From: Neurospora tetrasperma FGSC 2508
Taxonomy: Eukaryota > Ascomycota > Sordariomycetes > Sordariales > Sordariaceae
Direction: 5' to 3'
Length of the DNA: 64,000 bases
Assembly (NCBI RefSeq): GCF_000213175.1
Contig: NW_009799179.1
Location: 1,547,392-1,611,391, forward strand
The notes under the pieces are model-generated. The model had not been told where the DNA came from. It saw nothing but the letters and a program-made list of their open reading frames with translations, and did not search any database. Of this stretch, positions 37,287 through 47,595 are shown piece after piece. The number at the start of each line of letters is the position of its first letter. The first letter of the stretch is position 1. Both the position numbers and the translations under genes were made by a program.

Positions 37287-37700
37287 GCGCTCCTATCTGG
37301 GTTTTATTCTTTCTGGTTTCGTCTGTTTGGATTGGCGCAAGGCGTTGTTAGGGTATCTGTGTTCTAAAATACCTGTGGGCTATGAATAAGGAGGGTAAGA
37401 AGGTAAAGGCCTTACGACATTATAATGTCTGGAGATAGGGTATTCCTTGTCCCCATATGCAATTTGTTCTTGCAAAGCGAATAGCGCCCGGGTGAGCTAC
37501 TCGTATCGATGTAGTAGGATCGAGGCTAGTAAGTTTTAAAAGCAGTTGTTGTTGTTGTTGCTGTCCGTCCTGTGCCCAAGGCGAATCTCGGCATATCTCC
37601 TTTTCGCATTGCCGTACCAGGGATATAGCCACAGAACAGTATGCAGTGGCGGTCATTATGAATTCTTTCTCCGTTTCACTTCCCATTCAAGCATGCGCTT
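37287..37700. other. Shared 3' flank of NSE3 and Ysf3
   Basis: The two genes converge over about 400 nt. The interval includes a short (GTT)n microsatellite at about 37544-37561. Nothing else is recognised. Confidence 0.5.
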
Positions 37701-38134
37701 CTAAGCATCGGCCTTTCGGTCAACAAGCATAGGCTCCTCGCCCTCCCTGGGCGGAGGCGGTCCCATCGGTTGCAGCATTTTCTGACAGACAAAGAACAAA
37801 CATTAGCTTGACGCAACATCCCGATTCCCTCCACATATAAAACGGTGACGTACGCGAATAAGTCTTGCGCGGACCTTGGCCGCAGGCTCATTTTCAGCTA
37901 GCGCTATGTACGATAAGAGAGGTGGGTGTCCGACAATGCTGGAGTACGTGTCGCGGTGGATGTTGGTTTTCCACTCCCAGCTCGTCGTGTCTGGGTGACC
38001 GGTGCCAATGTACTTGGCCTGGAGCCGCTCGAGTTCCTGTTGGGTACGAAGCTTGTCCGCCTGTTGATGGTTGAGGTTTTGGGTCAGTATGCGCCGGAAG
38101 AAGGGCTGGGAAGCAGACAGCGTGGTCCCACCAT
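37701..38134 (-). CDS. YSF3: Splicing factor 3b subunit 5 (Ysf3 / SF3B5, 10-kDa subunit)
   Basis: This small protein is part of SF3b within the U2 snRNP, next to SF3B1, and helps recognise the branch point. Exons on the minus strand are 38134-38132, 38060-37854 and 37781-37701, giving 96 residues. The body reads TQQELERLQAKYIGTGHPDT, SWEWKTNIHRDTYSSIVGH, IALAENEPAAKVRARLIRKM then LQPMGPPP, closely following the SF3B5 pattern (YIGTGHxDTxxWEW, HRDxxxxxxGH, AIAENE, KMLQPxGPP). Exon 1 would be the ATG alone, followed by a weak donor GTGGGA. The intron has a good CTGAC branch site 20-odd nt before its CAG acceptor. Because a 3-nt first exon is unusual, the start is the least sure part; the other two exons are secure. 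The C-terminus extends about 12 residues past the human protein. Confidence 0.9.
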
Positions 38135-39076
38135 TATGAGATTAAATCCGAGCACACTTTTATTGAATGATTCGATCCGGAAAGAAGGGGTGAAAGGATG
38201 ATGATTGGGATGACGGGATGTTGCTGTTGTTGTCGTTGTCGAGAGGTACGATGAATATTTAGTTGGAAAGCAGGGACGCTGTACGCCAGTGCGATACGCG
38301 CTGAGTGGATGCAATGGACGACGACGGGACCTGAAGTGCTTGCGCCCTGCAAGGCTTCGTTGTTTGTTCCCATAGCGCAGTGCGGCAAACTGGAACGCCA
38401 AGCCTTTGAGCCAGTGAACGGACCACCTGCCAGTGGAGCCAAAGGTGGAGTACCCTGGTGAAACGGGCTCGGTGGGGGGAGTTGCCCACTGGAGACTTCA
38501 GGTTGGGACTGCACTCCCCCGGGCCCGGGCCATCTTGACCACTACGCGGTGCCGGGGGCACTAGGTACGCAACTTGACATTGGCAACCTCGACGTGACGG
38601 CACTTCAAGGTTGAAACTCCCGGCCGTCCTCAGCCTTGAGTCTTCACGAAGCGGCAGAAACCTGGAAGTTTCCAGTTGGAAGTGAAGCCATCCACGTACA
38701 TTTCTAAATTCCATCCATCTCACACAAGGTACAATTCTCCAGCTTGTCGACCAACTAATTCAGCTTTGCCGGCTTGACAAACTTCTTTCATACCTACATT
38801 TCACCACTTTTGACAGGACTAACTCTCTCTCTTTCATGTTCGCAACCAGACGCAAAATACTTTGGTCCATCCACTCTTCCTTTACAAGATACCCATTTTC
38901 TTTTTGGTTGTTCTTATAAAGCACATTTCCACTGGATGCGACCATCGGTTCAGTTTACAACTACAGCTTTTGATACCACTCAACTCACCCAAGCCACCAT
39001 TGTCCTTGTTACTGGCCCTGACACTGGCATTCAGTCTACGAATCACACACGCGCCTTTGGCCTCGTCTGTCCCACC
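38135..39076. other. Divergent intergenic region upstream of Ysf3 and the MYND-like gene
   Basis: Both start codons face away from this 940-nt interval, so it should contain both promoters. The frame of the right-hand gene stays open upstream of its ATG at 39077 as far as about 38774, but without a favourable start. Pyrimidine-rich stretches occur at about 38820-38840. No other gene is seen. Confidence 0.5.
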
Positions 39077-40919
39077 ATGGCAGACGATCTATTATATTTG
39101 TCCAGTCTCACCGTGAGCAGAGATAAGCAACTTGCCAAACACCTTGACGGTATCCGGTCGCAATGCATATCACAACACGGTTCCTTACGCTCCAACAGTG
39201 CCACTGGTGCTCACCCATCAGTATCATCATCAACAACAACATCATCATCATCACCACCACCGAAATTCCTAGTCACATGCCCGGACTGCTACCGAAAGGC
39301 CTTGGACCTCGTCCGCGCACGCTACCACCAATCACGCGCCGCCGCTGCCGGCGAGTGGTGCACAACACGGCGCTCCTTCTTGCGGGACATCGACACCATG
39401 CTAGCTGGTGCGAAGGAATATCAAGTTGATCCACGAACCATCGACGACCGTGTACAGGCTGAGCGGGACAGTTGGTACCTCGAGGTCGTACAATCCTCAC
39501 TTGTGCGGCTCTTACGAACCGTCATCGGAAAACTGGACGATGCCGTCCTCCCGGATGATGCAGACCCGGCGGCAGCGGCAGCAAAGGATCATATTGTCGA
39601 GAGGATAGAGGAACTGCAGCAAGCGCGCCAGGCGGCACGGTCACATCAGAATGTACTTCGCCTGGCCGAAGATATCGACAAGCTACTGCAGGGCGGGAAG
39701 GACGAGAATGGAGACGCAACCATGACGGGGATGGATACTGGCTTCCCGCCTGAGTTTGCCGCTGCAGAAACGAGCGATGAGGACCGAGTGGAGATTATGA
39801 GGAAGTCGTTTTGCAGCACAGTCGCACAGGGGGGTGACGAGAAGAACTTGCAAGGCTCTCAGAAGAAGTACTTCGACATGTTCAAAAACGGGACACCATT
39901 GGGCCAGGTGATCGACAGGATATTAGACGACAGGAAGGAGGCAACGGGGGCACATGCCAAGATCGGCCAGGTTAAGAAACGATTGGAAGATCTGAAGAGA
40001 GCTCGGGCGGCATACGAACTACAGAAGACGAAGAAGGCCAGCATATCGGAGCACAAGGTCCCAGAAGAGCTTTACAACCTGCCCGCGTGCCACAACTGCG
40101 GACAGATGCCCAAGACTAGGGATTTCCTGAGCTGCCCTTTATGTATGGTTTTGGTGCAAAAAGGTGTAAGGGAACGGCAGACTGTGTGGTGTTCGCCGGG
40201 ATGCAACACCGAAGGCCTGGTAAGTGCTTTTCTTCCTTCTCAAGATATGTGTTTAGACGGCGGCGTACACGGCTCCTCAGATCTTCGGCCCAGCCTTATT
40301 AACCCTCCTCATCTAGCCCAGCCACATCGAAACCGACCACCAATGCGCCTCCAGAGACGACTGTGTCCAAGTCAACCCTCTCCGCCACAGTCACCAACAC
40401 TATGACCCGGACCAAGACGTTAATATGGACGGCACCAGCACGGTCGCTTCGTCGCCCGTTGACTCGGACCCCAACGCCTCGAGCCCCGTCTGCTTCTGCC
40501 GTGAATGTCTGACCACGCTCAAGTGCGAATCTGTCTTCTGCTCTCTGCGATGCTACGACCTAAACTTTCAAGGCCACCGCGAAAACATCCACATGCCCAC
40601 GCGCCGGCAGCTGAACATCATCGTCACCGACCGCCAACATCTCGAGTACTTTCCCATGCCGCCGCTCTCCTCCTCGTCGGGTCCGAGCGCGAGAGATAGA
40701 GACAGGGATAGAGGCGACAGGGACAGCTACAACAACCGCAACCGTAACAACAATGACAACAACGACGACGGCGGCCCCAACAGCGGACTCGGCGAGAATC
40801 CTCCGTTCCTGCAGATTAGGACTCGGTACAAAGCCAGGAACATCAAGGATCATGTCATCCCGTTCGACGAAGCCATTAGCAACTGGGAGGAAGCGAACCA
40901 GGTTAAGGCGCAAATCTAG
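39077..40919 (+). CDS. Uncharacterised protein with two MYND-like zinc clusters
   Basis: Two exons (39077-40219 and 40317-40919) encode 581 residues. The start is the ATG in the strong context CCCACCATGG. The donor is GTAAGT and the acceptor ATCTAG; of the nearby AG sites tried, only this one keeps the downstream frame. An early CPDC pair (near residue 71) is followed by a mainly helical middle, with EELQQARQAARSHQNVLRLAED and RLEDLKRARAAYEL probably coiled coil. Cluster 1 has C338-x2-C341, C353-x2-C356, C372-x3-C376 and then H384, H389 and C391 across the intron. Cluster 2 begins CFCREC (440-445), then C-x4-FCSLRC and two His (GHRENIH). The spacing resembles MYND treble clefs, which bind proline-rich partners. 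Residues about 500-545 are Arg/Asp/Asn low complexity. I do not know the family's function. Confidence 0.8.
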
Positions 40920-42078
40920 GAGATTCAAAAGAAGCGCTGGCACTGGCACAGCTAGTAGGAAAGTTGATCTTGGCTGAACCAGGAGGGAGGTTTGAGGGAA
41001 GATGCAAGGCTTGTGTACGACGGCACATACAAAGGGGCCACGAATTTCAGGAAGGCGAGAATCATGAAGGGAGGAAAATTTTCGCCTCTTGCATCACCGA
41101 TATGGAGGATACGGAATACATGGATGGGATGGTAGAAGCCCTTTCTGCTGTCTTCTGATCGTATATATGTGTATGACATTGGGAGAAGAAGGATGGGTTG
41201 AAAACAAGCATTGGGCGGCAACCTGTGTTTATATATCATTGTTTTGGGTTGGAGAAAGAAAGAGACAAACAAGTCACTTGAAGTTCGAAGCTAGGCAACG
41301 GGAATGGGGGGAAGAAGAAAATACACTACATCGAAATCGTCAATTGGTTATTTGCCAGGCGTGCGTACCTTCTGAACTGGAAAATCTCCAAAGCAACAGC
41401 TACGACTACGAGAAGTACCATATATGGAGTTGCTGAAGAAAGGATGATGACTTCCGTTGAGAGTCGAACCAGCAACAGGATATTTAATCATCTAATTTCT
41501 AGATATCCTCCCGTTCTCTGGCTCATCCACTGTGAGTAAAACTGCCTTTCATGCTGCCACTCCCATTTTTCTCATCAGCACGTACAGATGCCATAATACA
41601 AAACAACCAGCAAGAAAGAACAAGTGCCATGCGGCGAGAAAAGAAGATAGGTGTACGAAATAAGAAAGTAGATAAAGGGCTGTCTGTGGGTATTCCATAT
41701 CCGTAAACAATCAAACAAGCCATGCAGAAACATAACACATGAAACACATCGAAACACTCTCTGCTCTGTCTCCATAACATGTTACCTCCTGTCCACGTCT
41801 GATCATGTACTGCCAGACTCCGAGGCAAGAATAGGAACTACCATACAGTAATGGATGCGCTGAACGGAATCTCCACGTCCGGCGTTATCAAATGGGTATC
41901 CCAGTGCCGCTGGGCTACATTCTGCTCAAAGTATATTCAGACGCATGGTACCATCAGCTGTTCGGTCTGAAATGGCGTAATTCGATATCCGATGGTACTG
42001 GAAAGGATACCATTTCGAAGTATCGGAACAAGAGGCCAATCAGACAGGCATCGGCACTCATAGCTGGCCAGAACCACA
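40920..42078. other. Shared 3' flank of the MYND-like gene and the septin gene
   Basis: The genes converge here. A minus-strand segment near 41445-41525 carries a TTCGACT loop and GGATGA/TCATCC ends that look superficially like a tRNA, but its T stem does not pair. No gene is supportable. Confidence 0.5.
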
Positions 42079-43700
42079 CTAACGGATCTTTGCGCCGTGT
42101 TGCTTCAGCCTGCTCGTCCTCCAGTTCTCGTACCACTGTTCCCGACTGGCCTCCCGCAAATCGGAACGCCACTCGTTGAAGACGGCATCCTTAAGACGAA
42201 CAAAGTCGCAGTGCTCTTCATTGTAGGGATCCGCAAAACCCCAGGGGAATTTGCGGCCGATGACACCCGGCTCATAGAGATCTGGGCTGATGATCGACAT
42301 GGGGACGAAGGGAATTTCATCCTCGGAAGTAGCCTCCTCTGAAGGCTTGTGGCGGCGAACGGAGCCATTAGAGTGTCGGTTAGAGCTGGGTGAAGACCCT
42401 TGCTTTGCGGTAAGACGCTCTTCATCATGAACAGCCTCCTCTGTGTCACTGTGGTCGAACACAGGATTCTCTTCTTCTTCATCGATACGGTCAGAGGAGT
42501 CGTCGTCATCTTCCTCATCCAGTCCAAGGGCCTGCAAAGGATCCAGGTTGGCCCTCTTAAGGCTATCCCAGACCGCCCTCTTTAGCACGCTCATGTGCTT
42601 CGTTGTGATAGTATCAGCCTTGGCTATAACCGGGATCACCGTGGTCTTTCCATGGAGTGTTCGCATAACTTGCAAATCGAGGTCTTCGTCCAAAGCCCCC
42701 GCGATACGAGAAGAGGGAGAGTGCCTGATGCCGTTGAGAAACATATTGCCAGCGCCGGCCCAGCTGGCTGCGATGTTTCGATCAAGTCGTGCAGGGTCGA
42801 GGAGGAGGAAGACGGCGTGGATGTGGGTATCCTGTACACCAGGCGATCTCACGACCTTCATCTCCTCTACGAATGTTTCCTCAAACTTGCTCTCCAAGAA
42901 ACTTGATAGCTCGCGGAGCTGCAAATCAACAACATTCTTTTCCAGTCCCTCTGAATCCCACAATGTCAATCCGACGCGTTCACCGTCGAACTCGGTTTCG
43001 AGATAATGCGGAATGAAGTTACCGGAAGGTGAGGGTTTCGGAGAGTGATCTTGCTGGTCAACGGGCTTTCCCCGCCGTTTGGGTAGTGCCAAGGCACTCT
43101 TGAGGAACTCCAAGAACGATGTTTTTCCCGAGTTGCTGGCACCGACAACGAGGATACTGTTGAGTGGAAGGTTAGAATCGAGGAGCTCTCGCACGAGTCG
43201 TTTGATCACACTTACTTGAAGGCAGTCGGATCCTTTCTTCTGCGGACTCTTCTGGGGCTGTTGATGGTGCTAACTGCACTGCTAGCATAGCTGTAACGTC
43301 CACGATGCGCCATACTGGTGGCATTGACGTAAGGGTCGAAGCCGCTGGGAATGGGGGGAGGCGGAGGGACTTTGTATAATGAGCGTGGAGCCTCCATGGA
43401 TGGACGAGCAGTAGAAGATATAGAGTAATTAGATGAGTGTCCGACGCCCGTCGAGTCCGTGGTTCCTGAGATGATTGCGAGTGAATCGGGACGAGCCTCG
43501 GTACCGAGCCCTAGTTGGGGAGCGGGGGCTCCGTTGTAGAGGGCGGGCAGCCGAGGAGGGGACTGAGGAAGTGCAGCATCACGCTGGCGCTGGAGCTCTT
43601 GCGCTTTGGCCTGCTGCTGCTGCTTCTTCATGTCGCCACTCTTGGTCCTGCGTAGTAACATTCCTCCAAAACTAGATCGGCGAGCAGGAGACTGGTTCAT
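42079..43700 (-). CDS. Septin-family GTPase, divergent filamentous-fungal type
   Basis: Septins are filament-forming GTPases at septa, hyphal tips and branch sites. Two exons (43700-43216 and 43156-42079, donor GTAAGT) encode 520 residues. The N-terminal about 160 residues are Pro/Ser/Arg-rich and probably disordered, including a PPPPPIPS run and a basic SPRRVRRRKD just before the GTPase domain. The P loop is GASNSGKT (167-174) and is split from the upstream part by the intron. The G3-like DSEG is in LTLWDSEGLE, and G4 is AKAD in VIPVIAKADTIT. An acidic low-complexity insertion (LDEEDDDDSSDRIDEEEENP) interrupts the C-terminal half. The septin unique element is well preserved: FPWGFADPYNEEHCDFVRLKD, then YENWR near the end. 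There is no C-terminal coiled coil. It is not a clear CDC3/10/11/12 type and may be of the AspE/ASP group. Confidence 0.85.
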
Positions 43701-44164
43701 AGCTCTCGGTGAGAGACGAAATGCAAGTGATCGACGCGTGTCGAGCTTTGACTGCGTAGGTATGCTTCGGCAGAAAAAGGCGGTCGACTTGTATCCTCGG
43801 CAACTGCGATATGCACTCTACCTGTCGAGAGGTAACTAAAGCCGACCACAGAGAAAAAGGTGGACAAATAATATTGGTCCTTAAGTCAGTTGGTTGGCAG
43901 GCAGCAGACAAGTTCGACAACTTTGATGAGGAAGCGATCGATGACCGGGCTGTGGGCCTGTCAAGATGGTGGTTAGCTTTCGAACCATGGTGAAAGGAAA
44001 GCGAGAGGCTGCAGTGGAAAGTGTTTGAGGATAAGTAGAGGTAGTCCAGCTGGCCGCCTCACTGCCAACCTATGTTGGTTGGTGGACTCAAGAAGGAAGG
44101 GAATCCCTTCCATTGCCTCGAAGCGGGTAGGAGCTGATCTAGGTAAGTTTGACTTGGAGCTGCC

Positions 44165-44203
44165 TACCTCTAGAAAAAAACTTGTATACCTTTGCTAGAG
44201 GTA
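44165..44203. repeat. 9-bp inverted repeat TACCTCTAG / CTAGAGGTA
   Basis: The arms at 44165-44173 and 44195-44203 are perfect complements with a 21-nt spacer. The same 9-mer CTAGAGGTA occurs at 1983-1991. Both copies lie in gene-free DNA. The role is unknown. Confidence 0.75.
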
Positions 44204-45912
44204 CCTATCTCTAGCGTTGGATCACAGTGGCTGTCGAGATTGGAAGATGGAAGGGCAAGCGCGAAATACAGTTTCGCAAGTGTTACTGGAGGATGCAAGG
44301 GTCTGTTCCAATAACATGAACTAACCCTCCAAAGTCAGGACTTCTCACCCAGTTTGCGGTCGATATCCCGAGGCAGAACCGGCGTGATTCGTAAAACGGA
44401 ATAGGAACACGGAAGGTGCAGAATATTCGGAAGAGCGAGCGAAGGGTGAGCGGCAGTTGGCGTCGAACAGTTGAGACTGGCAGGCAGAGTACGGATGAAA
44501 TGAAGGAAACCAAAGGTCTCGAGCCTCAGCCGGGATGCAACCAACGACTTTTGGAGCAAGATGTATAATATTCTCTGGATTTTGATTTCGTCAGTACACT
44601 CCTTTCATCTTCGTTCTTCTTGGTGTTCTCCTTGGTCCGCGATATCTTTTCATCCTCGTCACTTTCAACCTTGATTGGTCAAACTGACTGATGTCTCTTT
44701 CAACAGCTTCCATAAAAACCAGAAACCACGGCCAAATATCGCGCGGTACTGCTTATCCTCGAACAGTTCTCGACAATATCATGATAATGGACCAGCACGT
44801 CCAATGGCATGTGGTAGCTGCGGCGCAAAAGAACTGACAACTTACGTGAACCTTGACGGCCTCGGGCGAAACGACGTCAAGATGAAACGACGGGATGGCG
44901 GTTTGTGACCGTACAAAACGGTAGTGCGCGCGAGACTTGCTCAGCGCGGAGGAGGGAATAAGCAAGAATCGAGATGGATATTTGTAGTTGTGTAAGAGGG
45001 AAAGGAAGAGGAGGATAGACGACAACCAGCTGTCGATGAGATCACAAACGACTTTGGACCGATGGAGGTGAGTCGCAGAAAGAAGGACGTTGGGCGCGGA
45101 GAAGAAACAGAAACAGAAACAAAAAAGAAGACCTTCCCGACCAGAAGAAACGCTGGTCAGGCACAAGACAAGCGGATTGGCTGGCGGCGAGGTTGAATCC
45201 CCGGCGGATGTCGCATGGCACAGAGCCTGGGATGACCAGGGTCAGAGCAACCACTAAATAAAGACGGGGGCCAAGCTACACCCTTGACCTTCGTGCCAAC
45301 TGCCTGGTTGGGCCAGCGAGAGTTTCTAAGCTCCCCACCTATCACCATCTACGACCCTGGAGATGAGATGGGTTGAAGAAGATTCCCGATTTGAAACGCA
45401 GAAACCGGGGAAGCGCAAGAGACACAAGCCTTGGCTTTGTCCTGTCTTGCGTCTTCAACCCGCTGTCTCGCCGCCTCGGAGTCTGTATGCTTTGATTTCC
45501 TGAGGGCACAAGAAGACACTCATTTTCGCGATATCTTTACCTTCAAGCGGATCGCACGGACTGTTTGGGTCGGCCCCTATTAGATTGTAGCGGGTGATGG
45601 CCCATGTTATTCTGTTCCAACCGTCCAACGCCGGGCTAAGGTGGTACCGACCATTCCCTTATGCACATGCCTTGAGAAGCTAACCGATCGTCCAGACTCT
45701 AACCCAGTCTCGACAACCGGCCGAGCCGACGCCAGAGAAAACACTCTTCAAGCAGACATCCCGCACCATCGAATCTTGACTGCTCTCTGGATGCTCCCCT
45801 CCTCGGCCCTCTACAGAATTCGTGTTGCACAGAGAAGTACGCGCCCTTCTCAGTCGGCCAGTGACGGCTGTGCACGCGTCTTTCCGTTGTCCATCGTGTT
45901 CTCAAGGTGGAT

Positions 45913-46038
45913 ATGGCCGCACGGAGAGTATTAAAGCTGAAGCCACGTGCGGTTGTACGCACTCGAAGCTATTCTCGCCCACAGTTCCAGAAGCTCGGAC
46001 GGCTCGTAGGGTTTGGAGGAGGCATAGAAGGCGTGTAA
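45913..46038 (+). CDS. Possible small ORF or first exon with mitochondrial-presequence-like composition
   Basis: The frame encodes 41 residues starting MAARRVLKLKPRAVVRTRSY. It is rich in Arg/Lys, contains no acidic residue until near the end (IEGV), and has alternating hydrophobic positions as in mitochondrial targeting peptides. It could be a first exon joined downstream through a GTGTAA or GTAATC donor at 46033-46037, but I could not find a convincing continuation. A chance frame is quite possible. Confidence 0.2.
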   Translation: MAARRVLKLKPRAVVRTRSYSRPQFQKLGRLVGFGGGIEGV

Positions 46039-47595
46039 TCCTCAGGCCAGGCCAAATCCGTACTGCAGAGAACAAATGTCGGGGGTTACATGGAATAACG
46101 TTTGCGGTTGCAAGCCAGAGCCACCTGGTAGAGCCAGTGCAACGTAGCCAAGCATCGGTAGCAAACAAAACAAATGGCTTCCTCCAAAAGAACACGAACT
46201 CACTCATGCGCACAGCGCAGAACAGTGTTGAGTCTCATCTGGGCTGAGGGAGGATGGGTATGGGTGGTACACTAGGACTTCTCCGTTCGGTACTCAATTT
46301 TATTTCAGGAGGAGACGTTCGTTCACACTCAACACAACCCCCCCGCCCAGCTCTTTAAGCTATGTGGAGAATAGTGGCTTCAGTGGGTCCGCCTCCATTC
46401 CCTCCCCTCGTGGTGCAAGTCCAACCCCTGTTTGCTCAGGTACCTGTTTCACATTGAACGCGGACTCCACGAGATATTCAACGCTATTCCTGTTTGGGGG
46501 AATGGCCTAAGCGCTTTGTGCATGATGCATCACATTGGATAATTCGGCGACGAAACCCCAACTCCCATGGTTCGAGCACGTTGTGTCTTTGGAAGAGGAG
46601 TGATATCCGTTTACGGGTGAGAGAAATTAGTTCTTCTCAGCTTAGCCAGATGGATCCTTGGATTACGTCTCGACATACAGGGACAAGGATCGAAAAGAGT
46701 TATAGATGAGACGTCACCAGGATGAATGTCATATATGAACGTGGTCTGCGTGGCCAACAGCTTCTCGGAACAGGAAAGAGGATAGATACATGCCAATAAC
46801 ATCCTTGCCAGGCCCAAGATAAGGAAGGACACTACTGTGTGCACAGGCACGAAGGGTCTTCTTGTGTCAGATATCTCCACCTGGGCAACTTGTCTCCATC
46901 CAGGCGCCTCCCCTTCCTCCACTAACTCTCAGTGTAGTCAGTTTTACACTAGATGTTTGGTGGCTTTTGGATAGGCAGCGCATACGCTACAGTCCAATGC
47001 CCGCGAGTCTGGCGAGACCCAAAAAGTGGGGGTGAGGCACGGGTACTGGTTGATTCTTGGTTTACCACCATGGATCAACTTCGCTAGGTGTAACGATGTC
47101 TGATTTATTAGTTTGATTTCATTATTATAGCGTGATATAACCTTGAATATATATTGGTCGCTGTTGATACCTTTCAATCTGTGCTTAACCATCAAATTTG
47201 TCCTTGTGAGGTGTGGGACAATTTGGGATGGATAACCGTTCAGTATACCAAGAGTACCAAGCTGACACGCAAAATCAGCATTGGACCGTAGTACAAGAGG
47301 AGTGGGATCGTTTGACATCTCAAGCCTATAAGATGGTCAAAGAAGAAATCTATCATTGAAGTTGAGAGCCCATATCTATCCTGCGCCCCAACGCCTTGCA
47401 TACCCGTCATCAACACCAACCTGTGCGCCCCGGCTATCCGCTCTAGATGTCTTCAATACTCAAAGAAGCTACCCCTCCACCGCTCACGGGGCGTGCTGAA
47501 ATGTACATGTAGAGGTATCCTCCTGGGAACAAAAAAAAAAAAAGAGTTGTCTTTAACCACACATGAGTACAGCCCAGCACTGATAATGATCATCA

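Larger units (their letters stand above)
43701..47595. other. Intergenic region upstream of the septin gene
   Basis: No gene is well supported in this 3.9 kb. Next to the septin start, 44165-44203 holds an inverted TACCTCTAG...CTAGAGGTA pair. A 41-codon basic open frame occurs at 45913-46038. About 46930-47330 is more AT-rich than its surroundings and could be old repeat DNA. An A13 run lies at about 47530-47542. Other short frames on both strands lack domains. Confidence 0.45.

Noticed and set aside
41445-41525. tRNA-like pattern on the - strand (GGTTCGACT loop, GGATGA/TCATCC ends)
   Set aside because: The T stem does not pair, the acceptor would not adjoin it, and no proper A box is present.
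46930-47330. AT-richer patch that might be a solo LTR or MITE
   Set aside because: I could not find TG...CA ends, terminal inverted repeats or a target duplication.
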